DNA of 64,000 bases from Microseira sp041929235 (GTDB taxonomy: Bacteria; Cyanobacteriota; Cyanobacteriia; Cyanobacteriales; Aerosakkonemataceae): contig NZ_JBHFNP010000255.1 of NCBI RefSeq assembly GCF_041929235.1, positions 15,002 to 79,001 of the forward strand, read 5' to 3'. A program made the translations under genes and the position numbers. Shown here piece by piece: positions 53,065 to 61,779 of this stretch (positions are counted from its first letter, which is position 1; each line of letters starts with the position of its first letter). The notes under the pieces are model-generated. The model saw only the letters and a list, made by a program, of their open reading frames with translations, had not been told where the DNA came from and made no database searches.

Positions 53065-54477
53065 TCTCTACTCCAAGCAAGTGTTTTCTGAACACCTCGC
53101 AACAATTACGTTACGTCCTACCCGAACTCAGGGAGTTCCGCTACTCGTCTGGTCTACTTGGGGATTCGACCTTTCCCTAGACCCTGAGTTCGTTTTTCTT
53201 CGTTCCCTCGGTTGATTGTTTGTCCCGTTAGGTGGAGCCATTTCAACCACTAGATTCCCTAGACTCTTGCCGCTATTAGTAAGCATATGCGGCGGGAATA
53301 AGCTCTAGTCGAGTCGGGCTTTTGTGTTATGTCCCGCTTCCTAATAGGTCGCTTTTTTAGGCTCTGTTTTCACCGTGGGGACTCCCCGTTAGCGCCAGTG
53401 TCACCCCATAACGGATGTCTGATTGCGCCCTGTTCCCAGCTTCACTCTCCGAAAACCGAGTTCGGTCGGTGTGGGCAGATAGGGAGTCATACCTGAGTCT
53501 GGTAGGTGGGACTTTCACCCGCATCAGACCAAGAGTTCAACCTTTTCCATTGCTGGAATTGGTTGGTGTAGTTTTTGTGGACTTTACACCACGATTCACC
53601 ACACAACGAATCGCACCTTACTCTTAGGTGTTTCTTAGCAAATCGCCTTCTTGCTTTACGGCGTCCGTTTTTTCCTTTCTCCTTTTTATAGATGAGTCTT
53701 TGAGCGTGTTTGATTGACTGCTCAGCCTTCCTTGAGAAACGTGGATTTTCTTCTTGATGTCGATTGGAGTCAGTATAGAAAAACTCCAGTCCTACATCCA
53801 GCCCAATTGCATTTCCGGTTGGTTGTAATTGCTCAAAGCACTCAACATCAATCGCGAACTGACAATAGTACCCATCAGCGCGACGCACCAACCTAACGCG
53901 CTTAATTAACTTAGCTGGGTAATTGTGGATATCCCATTTTCCCACTAACTTCAACTCACCAATACCTTTTTTGTCAGTAATGGTAATTCGCCGCTTAGTT
54001 TGATGCAGCGACCACCCGCTGGTGCAACTATTCAACGGAGCCGTTGTCTTTCTGGAAGCGTGGGAATTCTTTTTTTCCTCGTTGCTTTGCGAGAGCAATT
54101 ATCATAAAACCGAGAAATTGCCAGGGTTCCTCGCAAGAGCAGCAGCTTGCACTGCCATTGAGTTTAGGTCTTTGACAAAGGAGAATTCGTTGCTTAGCTT
54201 TGTAGAGTACTTGTTCAAAGCAAACCTATTGACATTGGCATCTTTAGGAGCATCCATCCAGTAGCGGATACACTTGTTTCTGATAAACTGCACTGTACGG
54301 ATGGCCTCTTCTATAGCCTTGTATTGATTTGGCTTAGCCTTAACCTTGTATTCCAAAACTAGCATTTCCGACCTCCATTGCTATATTTATAATCTACTAA
54401 ACCTGTGGTATTTTAGCCGGAAAATTTTATTAAATATTTGAGGATTTATCTGAAATTTTATGAATCAATAATTATGC

Positions 54478-54570
54478 AAAAAAACAAAGGTGATGCGACA
54501 AATATTGGGTTTAGATCCGCGAGATTGACGCATCACCTTTGTTTTTGGCGCCGCGTGCGTAAGTCCTGTG
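54478..54570. repeat. MITE-like repeat with AAAGGTGATG stem
   Basis: AAAACAAAGGTGATGCG and CGCATCACCTTTGTTTT form a perfect long stem, and the right edge continues GTGCGTAAGTCCTG, the terminus of the AGGACTTACGCA family. The stem equals the alternative arms at 29193-29255 and differs from the GAAACCCGG arms of other members. Confidence 0.8.
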
Positions 54571-54628
54571 AATATGAGATGCGCCAATTGAGCTTTTGAC
54601 ATCTCCCCTCCTTAAAAGAGAGGGGATT

Positions 54629-56018
54629 CTAAGCAGATGTTGCGGGAGCGGCCTCTTGGCGCGCTCCGCAACGCTTACGATACAATTTGGTCAGAGATCC
54701 AAACAAATCATATCGCTTTGGGAGTGTCAAAGCTCCCCTACCCACCTTGACTACGTTAATCCCTAGCTGTGTGGCTACTTTTGCAAGAATATTTGCTGCG
54801 CCATTGCAATCTGCGTTAACCAGAAAGCCATGTCGAGTCCTGTACAATCCGCGTTTTAATCTTAGACCTGATGGTTGCCATCCGTTGGGTTTTTCACCAT
54901 GTTTATGAAGGCTATCGCCATGCAAAAAGGAGGATTGTGATGTATAAGCTGACTCAGTAATCGTCAGTACAATTCCATACTCAAAACACAATTGTTTCAA
55001 GCGGTTAATCAATCTTTTCGTGGGAATAGCAACGAAATTTTGCTCGCCGCGCTTGCCCATGTTGGAGCTATCTTTCTGTCTTTCGTTCCAACCAATAACT
55101 AAATTTCCCACCCGGTCATTTAAGCATCGGTTGATCATAAACCTCGCAGCTTTATTAATAGCCGAAGCGCATCTGATTGTTGCGCTTACGCCCAAGCCGG
55201 TCATAATTGGCATCCCAATAGAAATCGGGTTTTCCTTGTTTGTATTTTGCTACGATACGGCAGTATCCCTGGTTCATCTCCAGCAGCTTGCGCCCATCAA
55301 TAATCAGGCTCTTTCCCCTGGTAGAAACCCCAGTCAGCCAATTAGTGCCACCCTGGTCAAACGACCATGCTTGAGAGTAGTCAAGATGCGGGTTGTTCTT
55401 AATTGGTTGCTTGCCATCGTCGATAACCCAATCAATCCACAATTCACCAAGAGATGGACGGATGGTTACTTCTTTAACCCACTCAGAATCGATAAATTCA
55501 GGTAGTGGCAGAAATATTTCTCCAATTATATGCGGCTTGGTTTCCCGGCTAATTGATGGATAAAAACAGTCTTCTCTATAGGTCAGTGCTTGGCGAGGAA
55601 AGGTTACAGATGCTAGCCCACCACGCTTCCTGTACTTTGGCAAAGATGGTTTATCAACTTCACCCTTGTAGTATAAATCGACTAGCTTGTTGTAACTAGA
55701 AATTGACTCGACCACCGATTTAAGCGTTTGCTGTGCTGACTGTGCAGCCATCGCTTTGTAGTGAGGATTATCCTTGAGAGCTTTGTCGAGTTCTGGATAG
55801 GTCGTCTTGCATTTGTATGTCTTCCATCCGTGTCTTAGCTCATCACCGCGCCAATAAATAGCAAGAGCGTTTTCGTTTTGCTCTAAAAAGGCGTAATGGT
55901 TTTGGCTGGCATAATAAATAGCGCAATTAATTAAGCTATTTGCTTGCTCGCACTGGTAAACCCAGAACGCTTGTTGTTCATCTGTAAACCTGGCTTTTAT
56001 ACGAACTGTCTTGTACAA
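54629..56018 (-). pseudogene. tnpB: IS605 TnpB, frameshifted, no zinc ribbon
   Basis: The N-terminal 287-residue frame (MYKTVRIKARFTDEQQAFWV) ends RNNQMRFGY. One base less would continue it into the second frame at AINKAARFMINRC, so a single-base deletion lies near 55160. RuvC-like residues are Asp in AWSFDQGGTNW, Glu in VIGWNERQKD and Asp in NADCNGAANI. As in the copy at 9199-10463, there is no CxxC zinc ribbon; the stretch reads AYTSQSSFLHGDS. Combined length is about 455 residues. The C-terminal tail after VKVGRGALTLPKRYD is likely read-through into the element end. Confidence 0.82.
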
Positions 56019-56074
56019 GTTGTCATCACCTCCTGTATTTTATTGTTTTTGTATTATTTATAGTTAAAAGTATA

Positions 56075-56493
56075 TTGAAAATAGCAAAATTATCACATGC
56101 GGATTACGATTACAGACGTAACGACAATTCTGTTTCGTCAATTAACTATCACTTCGTATTCGTACCAAAACGCCGCAAACCAGTTTTGGTCAAAGAAGTA
56201 GCGGCACGATTGCAGCCAATTATTTTTGAACTGGTTGAAGAACACGGGTGGAAGCTTATTGCGTTAGAAATTCAACCCGACCACGTACATTTTTTCATCA
56301 ATGCCCCTACCCATGAGTCCCCTGCTGATATTGCTCGATGGATTAAGGGTAGGGCTTCGCACCATCTAAGAAAGGAGTTTCCAGAATTGAAAAAACTACC
56401 TGCATTGTGGACTCCAACCTATGCAAGTTGCAACGACTGGTCAGGTCAGTACTGAGGTAGTTAAGAAGTATATTGAAAATCAGCGTGGCAAAT
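56075..56493 (+). pseudogene. tnpA: IS200-type TnpA (Y1 transposase), frameshifted near its end
   Basis: The frame reads YRRNDNSVSSINYHFVFVPK, with the HUH motif PDHVHFF and FPELKKLPALWTPTY. It then switches frame near 56420: the next frame continues VATTGQVSTEVVKKYIENQ, carrying the nucleophilic tyrosine in KKYIENQ. As read, the protein lacks that tyrosine and would be inactive. The start is uncertain (TTG 56075). It is divergent from its tnpB partner. Confidence 0.8.
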
Positions 56494-56560
56494 AAAGAGA
56501 TACGCCGGTTTAAAAACCGTCGGGTCGGGTTTCATCCCCTGGTCAAAACCAAGGGGTTCT

Positions 56561-57267
56561 CACCCTCCCGTTCTGTTTTGATAGGCAGCCACCATCCGAG
56601 GCATGACCAAATCTGAGTTGATTCGCAGCTTAATAGCAAGGTTTCCTGAACCTTCACCAAAAAAACATTCGTGAGACTAAAGTCTTACGCGGTTACCCCG
56701 GTCTTTTGACACGGCGTTAGAGCGGACTGATCTATAAGGGCTTTTAGGCGTAAAGCTGCAGGGGTAAGCGCTTACCAAGCTCAATTCCCTTGGGGTGTAG
56801 CGCGCGCTCTCTGATATGATGTCAGGCTTTTTACCCATAATTAAAACTCAGAGCGTCAGAGTGTCCCCGCCAAGCGAGCGTCAGTCCTAACTATGGGTAA
56901 TCAAACGGACATGATATGACCGGGTGCAGGAGAATCGCGCGCTATTGCTTGCGTAGTCTATTGCGTAAGGTAGAGTAAGGTAGGTTGATTGCCCATCCCC
57001 TGATTCTGCCAGCGGTATGTTGACAACTCGACCGGGTATGCAAAGTTTTTGCAAAGAATACATCGTTTCTTGATAATTTGCCACAGGAGTATGGGTTAAC
57101 TTAGGAAAGGACTAAAGGAATCCCCAGGGGTTGGATTGGGGTTTTTACGTAGGCGAGCCACCCAGTTCTCACCTATACTCGTGCCTATCTGGTTACCAGT
57201 CAGTCACGATCAGAGCAGCAGATGCCGCCTACCCCAATATTTCACAGACTATAAAGGAATACGGAAG
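56561..57267. other. Intergenic upstream of gmd
   Basis: About 700 bp with no recognisable gene. GGTCTTTTGACACGGCG at about 56700 resembles part of the IS605 end hairpin and may be a small remnant. The gmd promoter should lie near its 3' end. Confidence 0.4.
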
Positions 57268-58344
57268 ATGACAGAACGGAAACGAGCGCTGATTACCGGA
57301 ATTACAGGTCAAGACGGTTCTTACTTAAGCGAGTTTTTGCTTGAGCAAGATTATGAGGTTCATGGTATTATCCGGCGGACTTCGACGTTTAATACCGACC
57401 GGATCGACCACATCTATGTAGATCCTCACAATGAGGCGGCGCGGTTGTTTCTACACTACGGCGATTTGACCGATGGGGTGACCCTGCGCCGCATTCTAGA
57501 AGAAGTAAAACCTGTAGAAATTTACAATTTAGGCGCTCAATCCCACGTGCGCGTTAGTTTTGATTCCCCGGAATATACGGCTGATACTGTGGGGATGGGG
57601 GTGCTGCGCCTTCTAGAAGCGATTCGGGACTACCAGCAACGCACTGGTATTGAGGTGCGGTTCTATCAAGCGGGTTCTTCTGAGATGTTCGGTAAGGTAC
57701 AGGAAATTCCCCAGAAGGAAACGACGCCGTTTTATCCCCGCAGTCCCTACGCTTGCGCTAAGGTTTACGGTCACTGGCAAACTGTAAATCATCGCGAGTC
57801 TTACGGCCTGTTTGCCTGTAACGGTATATTGTTTAACCACGAATCGCCGCGCCGCGGCGAAACGTTTGTGACGCGCAAGATTACCCGTGCGGTGGCGCGG
57901 ATTGTAGCCGGTAAGCAAAACAAAATCTACATGGGCAATCTCGATGCTAAGCGGGATTGGGGCTATGCTAAAGATTATGTCCGGGCAATGTGGTTGATGT
58001 TACAGCAAGAGCAGCCAGACGATTACGTGATTGCTACGGGCGAAACTCACTCGATTACAGAGTTTCTAGATTTGGCTTTTGGTTACGTCAATTTAGATTG
58101 GCACAAGTATGTGGAGTTTGACGATCGCTATCTGCGCCCCGCTGAAGTAGATTTATTAATTGGCGACCCGACTAAGGCGAAGCAAAAGTTAGGTTGGGAA
58201 CCTAGCGTGACTTTTCCAGAATTAGTTGCCTTAATGGTGGAAGCAGACTTACAGGCTTTGGGGCTAACTTTACCAAACGGGAATGGGGCAAAATTCGTTG
58301 ATATTGCTACCATCCGTCAACAAGTAAGCAGCTCAATGCCTTAA
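57268..58344 (+). CDS. gmd: GDP-mannose 4,6-dehydratase
   Basis: A 358-residue extended short-chain dehydrogenase that converts GDP-mannose to GDP-4-keto-6-deoxymannose with bound NADP. The Rossmann motif GITGQDGSYL is at residues 11-20. IRRTSTFNTDRIDH, YNLGAQSHVRVSF and the catalytic YPRSPYACAKVYGHW (YxxxK) follow, with NGILFNHESPRRGE typical of Gmd. ATG 57268 is chosen over 57136 because AAAGGA stands just upstream and the family starts ERKRALITG. It is followed after 34 bp by fcl, its pathway partner. Confidence 0.96.
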   Translation: MTERKRALITGITGQDGSYLSEFLLEQDYEVHGIIRRTSTFNTDRIDHIYVDPHNEAARLFLHYGDLTDGVTLRRILEEVKPVEIYNLGAQSHVRVSFDSPEYTADTVGMGVLRLLEAIRDYQQRTGIEVRFYQAGSSEMFGKVQEIPQKETTPFYPRSPYACAKVYGHWQTVNHRESYGLFACNGILFNHESPRRGETFVTRKITRAVARIVAGKQNKIYMGNLDAKRDWGYAKDYVRAMWLMLQQEQPDDYVIATGETHSITEFLDLAFGYVNLDWHKYVEFDDRYLRPAEVDLLIGDPTKAKQKLGWEPSVTFPELVALMVEADLQALGLTLPNGNGAKFVDIATIRQQVSSSMP

Positions 58345-58378
58345 TAGAATAAAGCCCCAACAGGTGAGGATCGAAACA

Positions 58379-59323
58379 ATGACTGGACTCGACTTAAAAG
58401 ATAAACGGATTTTGGTCACTGGTGGGGCTGGATTTTTAGGCCGCCAGGTGGTGCAGCAATTGCTCTTATCGGGAGCCGATCCTAACAAGATTACGGTGGC
58501 GAGATCGCGGGATTTCGATCTGCGAAGTCTCACAGCTTGTCAGCGCGCCGCCGATCAACAGGATATCATTATCCACCTAGCAGCACATGTCGGCGGTATT
58601 GGTTTAAACCGGGAAAAGCCAGCTGAACTATTTTACGACAACCTGATGATGGGCGTTCAGCTAATTCACTCCGCCTATCAAACAGGCGTCCAAAAATTCG
58701 TCTGCGTCGGCACTATCTGCGCCTATCCCAAATTTACTCCGGTTCCATTCAAAGAAGATGACCTCTGGAATGGCTATCCGGAAGAAACTAATGCCCCCTA
58801 CGGCATTGCCAAAAAAGCCTTGTTAGTCCAACTCCAATCTTACCGACAGCAGTACGGTTTTAACGGCGTTTACCTTTTGCCGGTAAACTTATACGGCCCT
58901 GAAGATAATTTTGACCCCAGAAGTTCTCACGTGATTCCGGCGTTAATTCGCAAGGTTTACGAAGCACAGCAGCGGGGAGACAAGCATCTACCCGTTTGGG
59001 GCGATGGCAGTCCTAGCCGCGAGTTTCTTTACTCGACTGACGCAGCGCGGGGTATTGTTATGGCTACCCAATTTTACAACGAATCTGACCCAGTTAATTT
59101 GGGAACGGGTTATGAAATTACCATCAAAGATTTGGTGGAAACAATCTGCGACTTGATGGGTTTTGATGGCGAAATTGTCTGGGAAACTGATAAACCAAAT
59201 GGGCAACCCCGTCGTTGTTTAGATACGGAACGCGCCAAAGAAAAGTTTGGTTTCACTGCTCAAGTCGGCTTTAAGGAAGGACTAAAAAATACTATTGAGT
59301 GGTATCGTCAGCACGCTGAATAG
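58379..59323 (+). CDS. fcl: GDP-L-fucose synthase
   Basis: A 314-residue GDP-4-keto-6-deoxymannose epimerase/reductase that yields GDP-L-fucose. It has ILVTGGAGFLGRQVV, HLAAHVGGIGLN and the catalytic APYGIAKKALL (YxxxK). PVNLYGPEDNFDP, VWGDGSPSREFLY and NLGTGYEITIKDL are typical of the family. GTGAGGA lies before ATG 58379, which is better than the in-frame GTG at 58364. With gmd it forms a two-gene operon supplying fucose for the exopolysaccharide, followed by a strong terminator. Confidence 0.95.
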   Translation: MTGLDLKDKRILVTGGAGFLGRQVVQQLLLSGADPNKITVARSRDFDLRSLTACQRAADQQDIIIHLAAHVGGIGLNREKPAELFYDNLMMGVQLIHSAYQTGVQKFVCVGTICAYPKFTPVPFKEDDLWNGYPEETNAPYGIAKKALLVQLQSYRQQYGFNGVYLLPVNLYGPEDNFDPRSSHVIPALIRKVYEAQQRGDKHLPVWGDGSPSREFLYSTDAARGIVMATQFYNESDPVNLGTGYEITIKDLVETICDLMGFDGEIVWETDKPNGQPRRCLDTERAKEKFGFTAQVGFKEGLKNTIEWYRQHAE

Positions 59324-59348
59324 GTGTGGCAAATTCGTGGGTTTGAAC

Positions 59349-59378
59349 AACCCGTTTTCTTAAAGAAAACGGGTTTTT
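59349..59378 (+). terminator. Rho-independent terminator after gmd-fcl
   Basis: AACCCGTTTTC, loop TTAAA, GAAAACGGGTT and a T run; an 11-bp perfect stem 26 bp past the fcl stop. Confidence 0.8.
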
Positions 59379-59387
59379 ACTAAGTTT

Positions 59388-59663
59388 ATAGCGGTTTGTG
59401 ACTTGGTGGAATACAGTAGTTGTCTATTAGACCGTTGGCAAAAGTATCAAACCCGCCCGGAAATAAATTTCCGTTGCTCATATCTCAAGTCGCTTAAAAC
59501 CGACTAAATGCAATCAAACCAGTTTGTTTTAACCGACGTTCGCTAAAAGCCCTTGGAATTTATTCCCTGGCGGGTTTGATACTTTTGCCAGCGGTTTATT
59601 GCTGTAGGGCAGCAGTGCGCCTCTAACCGCTGTTGTATTCTACCAAGATGCAAACCGCTATAA
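59388..59663. repeat. MITE-like element with nested inverted repeats
   Basis: The outer arms are TATAGCGGTTTG and CAAACCGCTATA. Next inside, ACTTGGTGGAATACAG pairs with GTATTCTACCAAG. Further in, GCAAAAGTATCAAACCCGCC pairs with GGCGGGTTTGATACTTTTGC, and GGAAATAAATTCC with GGAATTTATTCC. About 275 bp with no reading frame. The core (GGAATAAATTCC, GCTAAAGTC, CGACTTTCGCT) recurs at 63030-63135. Confidence 0.8.
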
Positions 59664-59769
59664 AAAGTCGCTATGCCTGGGAGCAAAAATTTCATAAACT
59701 TCCGGTAAATCGAAGCTCAAAATATTAAAGAAGTTATGCAAGTACTTGACAATTATTTGAGGGAAATAT

Positions 59770-59931
59770 ATGATGAGTGATAGCTCTAGTAAGTTTGAGA
59801 AAAATTGGGGAAAAAATTGGGGAAAAAAATTGTGGGAAAAACTGCAAGTAGAGGGCAAAGTTATATCTAAGTTGAACGGCGGTGTAGAGTCAGAAATATT
59901 TGTAAAACAAGGGGATTTGGAAAGAAAATGA
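59770..59931 (+). CDS. 53-residue protein coupled to the next glycosyltransferase
   Basis: A short frame with ATG 59770, and GAGGGA 7 nt upstream. The product MMSDSSSKFEKNWGKNWGKK contains a small duplication (KNWGKNWG), then LWEKLQVEGKVISKLNGG. The stop TGA overlaps the ATG of the next gene in ATGA, the signature of translational coupling. Basic and Trp-rich, possibly an amphipathic helix; no known family. The coupling is the main evidence that it is real. Confidence 0.6.
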   Translation: MMSDSSSKFEKNWGKNWGKKLWEKLQVEGKVISKLNGGVESEIFVKQGDLERK

Positions 59932-60896
59932 CAAAACCTATATTATCAATCGTTAGTCCAACAAGACCAGGATTTCCCGAAAATTGGATTCGAGAGCTAG
60001 TCAAGATAAAAGGAGATGTAGAGTTTATTGTGGTTCATCCACCAGGACTCAGCAAGCATCCAATTGAAGACCCTCGCTTGCAGCAAATTAACAGCCCTTT
60101 TAAAGGAGAAATTATCCAACGGCTTACGGGGCTTTTGAATGCAAGAGGGACTTATGTTTTGACAATTAATTGCGACGAATATCTCAATCCTGATATAGCA
60201 GAAATAGCCGTCGAGTATTACAAGAGATTTCCAGATAGCTGGGTGATGCGGCTAAATCGGAAGGATTTTGATTATGGAGATAAGCGGATGTTTGAAACTC
60301 CCTGGGAAAGGTTGCCAAATATCGAGAAATTGAAAGTTTGCAGCAAAGCCCAAGGGAACTCTAATTTATTTACAGAAACTAACGAGTACATGTTAGAAAT
60401 TCCCATCGCTCCGGTGGATAATAAGTTTGATTGGCTGTGTATTTTTAGGGGAAGACAAGACCAACACGGCCCCCATACTGAGAATTTCGATAAGAAAGTA
60501 TGGAAAAATGAACTGGTTCAGGAGACGATACAAGAAATTGCTAGCATGATGAATGTGGTGGGATATTTCAAGTACGTTCCTTTCTGGTGTTTGGATAGGC
60601 TTCTGGGGCTATTTTTACAGGCAAAATTTTATGAAAAAGGCAAGGTAATTGGTCACTTGTTACCATCCCCCGAACAAATCCGAATTGAGGATAATCCGCC
60701 CCAGTATAGAAGAACGAGAAGATTTTACGTGTTTGCTGAGATTTTTCTACTCAAGCGCTTCCCTCAATATGGATATATTTGGAATCTGATTATCCATCAA
60801 ATCAGGGAAATTCCGGTGCGCGCCGTCGCATCGCTAGCAAGGAAGAAAGAAGTTTTTGTGAATCAAAAGATTTCTGAAACTACAGTCTCAGGCTAG
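59928..60896 (+). CDS. Family 2-like glycosyltransferase
   Basis: A 322-residue protein with a GT-A-like start, ILSIVSPTRPGFPENWIREL, then DVEFIVVHPPG. The metal/nucleotide site is probably in GTYVLTINCDEYLNPDI, where DEY stands in place of DxD. The second half (DNKFDWLCIFRGRQDQHGPH, YVFAEIFLLKRFPQYGYIW) is less typical. There are no clear membrane helices. Its place after gmd-fcl and its coupling to a small basic protein support a role in the same exopolysaccharide. Substrate unknown. Confidence 0.7.
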   Translation: MTKPILSIVSPTRPGFPENWIRELVKIKGDVEFIVVHPPGLSKHPIEDPRLQQINSPFKGEIIQRLTGLLNARGTYVLTINCDEYLNPDIAEIAVEYYKRFPDSWVMRLNRKDFDYGDKRMFETPWERLPNIEKLKVCSKAQGNSNLFTETNEYMLEIPIAPVDNKFDWLCIFRGRQDQHGPHTENFDKKVWKNELVQETIQEIASMMNVVGYFKYVPFWCLDRLLGLFLQAKFYEKGKVIGHLLPSPEQIRIEDNPPQYRRTRRFYVFAEIFLLKRFPQYGYIWNLIIHQIREIPVRAVASLARKKEVFVNQKISETTVSG

Positions 60897-60918
60897 TTTT
60901 AATTCGGCGGATTTTATT

Positions 60919-60948
60919 AACCCGTTGTCTTAAAAACAACGGGTTTTT
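60919..60948 (+). terminator. Rho-independent terminator
   Basis: AACCCGTTGT, short loop, ACAACGGGTT and TTT, 23 bp after the glycosyltransferase stop. Confidence 0.75.
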
Positions 60949-60967
60949 CTGTTGTAATTTTAATCAG

Positions 60968-61546
60968 ATGAAAAAAGCAGAATTACGACAAAGTATTCTT
61001 AAAAAGCGTCTATCAATGCCTGAAAAAGAGTGGCGGTCAAAGAGCGATCGCATCTGTTTCCACCTCCAATCTTCCCCTATATTCTCATCAGCAAAAACAA
61101 TTCTGGCGTACTATAGTTTTCGCCAAGAACCAGATATGAGTTCGCTGTTGGCAGAAACCAAACAGTGGGGGTTGCCTCGTGTGGACGGTAAATCTCTCGT
61201 CTGGCATCGCTGGAAGCCTGGAGAACCTCTCTTAACCGGGGCTTATGGCATTTTTGAACCTGACGCGAATTCACCGACCTTAGAGCCGGAGGAGGTGGAT
61301 TTAATTCTGGTTCCGGCTGTTGCTTGCGATCTGCGCGGATATCGGTTAGGTTACGGTGGCGGATTCTATGACCGCTTGTTGTGTTCGCCCGAGTGGTCAT
61401 CTAAGTTTACTATTGGGATTGTGTTTGATTTTGCTTGTTTGCCTCAAGTACCTGTTGATGAATGGGATAGGCGGTTAAATGGTGTCTGTACTGAATCTGG
61501 TTTAATTATCAGGAAATTTGATCCCCCCCCTGCCCCCCCTTGCTAA
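60968..61546 (+). CDS. 5-formyltetrahydrofolate cyclo-ligase
   Basis: A 192-residue enzyme that converts 5-formyl-THF to 5,10-methenyl-THF with ATP. The N-terminus is KKAELRQSILKKRLSM with the substrate-binding basic patch. YYSFRQEPD and the ATP loop GYRLGYGGGFYDRLL are present, and the C-terminal segment VPVDEWDRRLNGVCTESG follows. The last residues (FDPPPAPPC) come from a C-rich tandem repeat unit, so the C-terminus has been extended or replaced by repeat DNA. ATG 60968 fits the family start, without a strong ribosome binding site. Confidence 0.92.
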   Translation: MKKAELRQSILKKRLSMPEKEWRSKSDRICFHLQSSPIFSSAKTILAYYSFRQEPDMSSLLAETKQWGLPRVDGKSLVWHRWKPGEPLLTGAYGIFEPDANSPTLEPEEVDLILVPAVACDLRGYRLGYGGGFYDRLLCSPEWSSKFTIGIVFDFACLPQVPVDEWDRRLNGVCTESGLIIRKFDPPPAPPC

Positions 61547-61772
61547 GGGGGGGAGAAAACCTAGACTGGTTTAATTATCAGGAAATTTGATCCCCCCCTG
61601 CCCCCCCTTGCTAAGGGGGGGAGAAAACCTAGACTGGTTTAAATCAGGAAATTTGATCCCCCCCTGCCCCCCCATGCTAAGGGGGGGAGAAAACCTAGAC
61701 TGGTTTAATTATCAGGAAATTTGATCCCCCCCCTGCCCCCCCTTAGCAAGGGGGGGAGAAAACCTAGACTGG
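61499..61772. repeat. Four tandem 66-69-bp copies with a C-run/G-run hairpin
   Basis: Units begin GGTTTAATTATCAGGAAATT just before 61501, 61570, 61638 and 61704. Each contains CCCCCCTTGCTAAGGGGGG and ends GAGAAAACCTAGACT. The first unit overlaps the last 16 codons of the cyclo-ligase gene. The copies differ only in homopolymer lengths, a small deletion and a few substitutions. Confidence 0.9.
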
Positions 61773-61779
61773 TTTAATC

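Larger units (their letters stand above)
51467..53616 (-). mobile_element. Group II intron B (apparently intact)
   Basis: About 2.15 kb on the minus strand, with 5' end GTGCGATTCGTTGTGTGG at 53616 and 3' end CTTCGACTCAAAC at 51467, ending in AC. It shares the first 12 bases with intron A. Domain V at 51510-51543 reads GAGCTGGGTGCGG, GGAAACTTG, CACGCCCAGATC. Domain I (about 53065-53616) includes GGGTGAAAGTCCCACC. Boundaries are fixed by the restored TnpB frame on both sides. Confidence 0.9.
48234..54365 (-). mobile_element. IS605-family tnpB element interrupted by two group II introns
   Basis: A tnpB-only (IS1341-like) element on the minus strand. The end beyond tnpB is TTGACACTCCCCGG with the paired CGGGGATTC hairpin at 48234-48266; no tnpA is present. 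tnpB sequence occurs in exon 1 (54365-53617), exon 2 (51466-51413) and exon 3 (48685-48379). Between them lie intron B (53616-51467) and intron A (51412-48686). The element abuts the sugar transferase gene and splits the exopolysaccharide cluster. Total length is about 6.1 kb, of which 4.9 kb is intron. Confidence 0.85.
48379..54365 (-). pseudogene. tnpB: TnpB split by two group II introns, degenerate
   Basis: Exon 1 gives the N-terminus (MLVLEYKVKAKPNQYKAIEE), at least one frameshift near 54100, then IGLDVGLEF (first RuvC Asp) and RFAKKHLRV. Removing both introns joins AG from exon 1 to exon 2, whose 54 bp read SRQRTEHANRLARHVCRT. Joining exon 3 completes the next codon and reads NDLVTYEDLSVSNMVKNH (catalytic Glu in YEDL). 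This is the expected uninterrupted TnpB order. After NMVKNH a palindromic insertion at 48588-48636 breaks the frame with a TGA. The rest then resumes as DAGWYQFRQWIEYFASKYDR, a zinc ribbon CSKCG...CKCGC and the final Asp in VHRDSNN. So the introns are placed precisely, but the gene itself is inactive. Confidence 0.88.
54596..56560. mobile_element. IS605-type element with divergent tnpB and tnpA
   Basis: The end beyond tnpB is TTGACATCTCCCCTCC paired with GAGGGGATTC (54596-54631). tnpB runs left, tnpA runs right. The right boundary is uncertain; CCTGGTCAAAACCAAGGGG at about 56539-56558 is a candidate terminal hairpin. Both genes carry a frameshift. Confidence 0.75.

Noticed and set aside
53487..54098. 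A 203-residue protein reading across 53616
   Set aside because: Its last 43 residues are the 5' end of group II intron B; the frame is tnpB exon 1 read into the intron.
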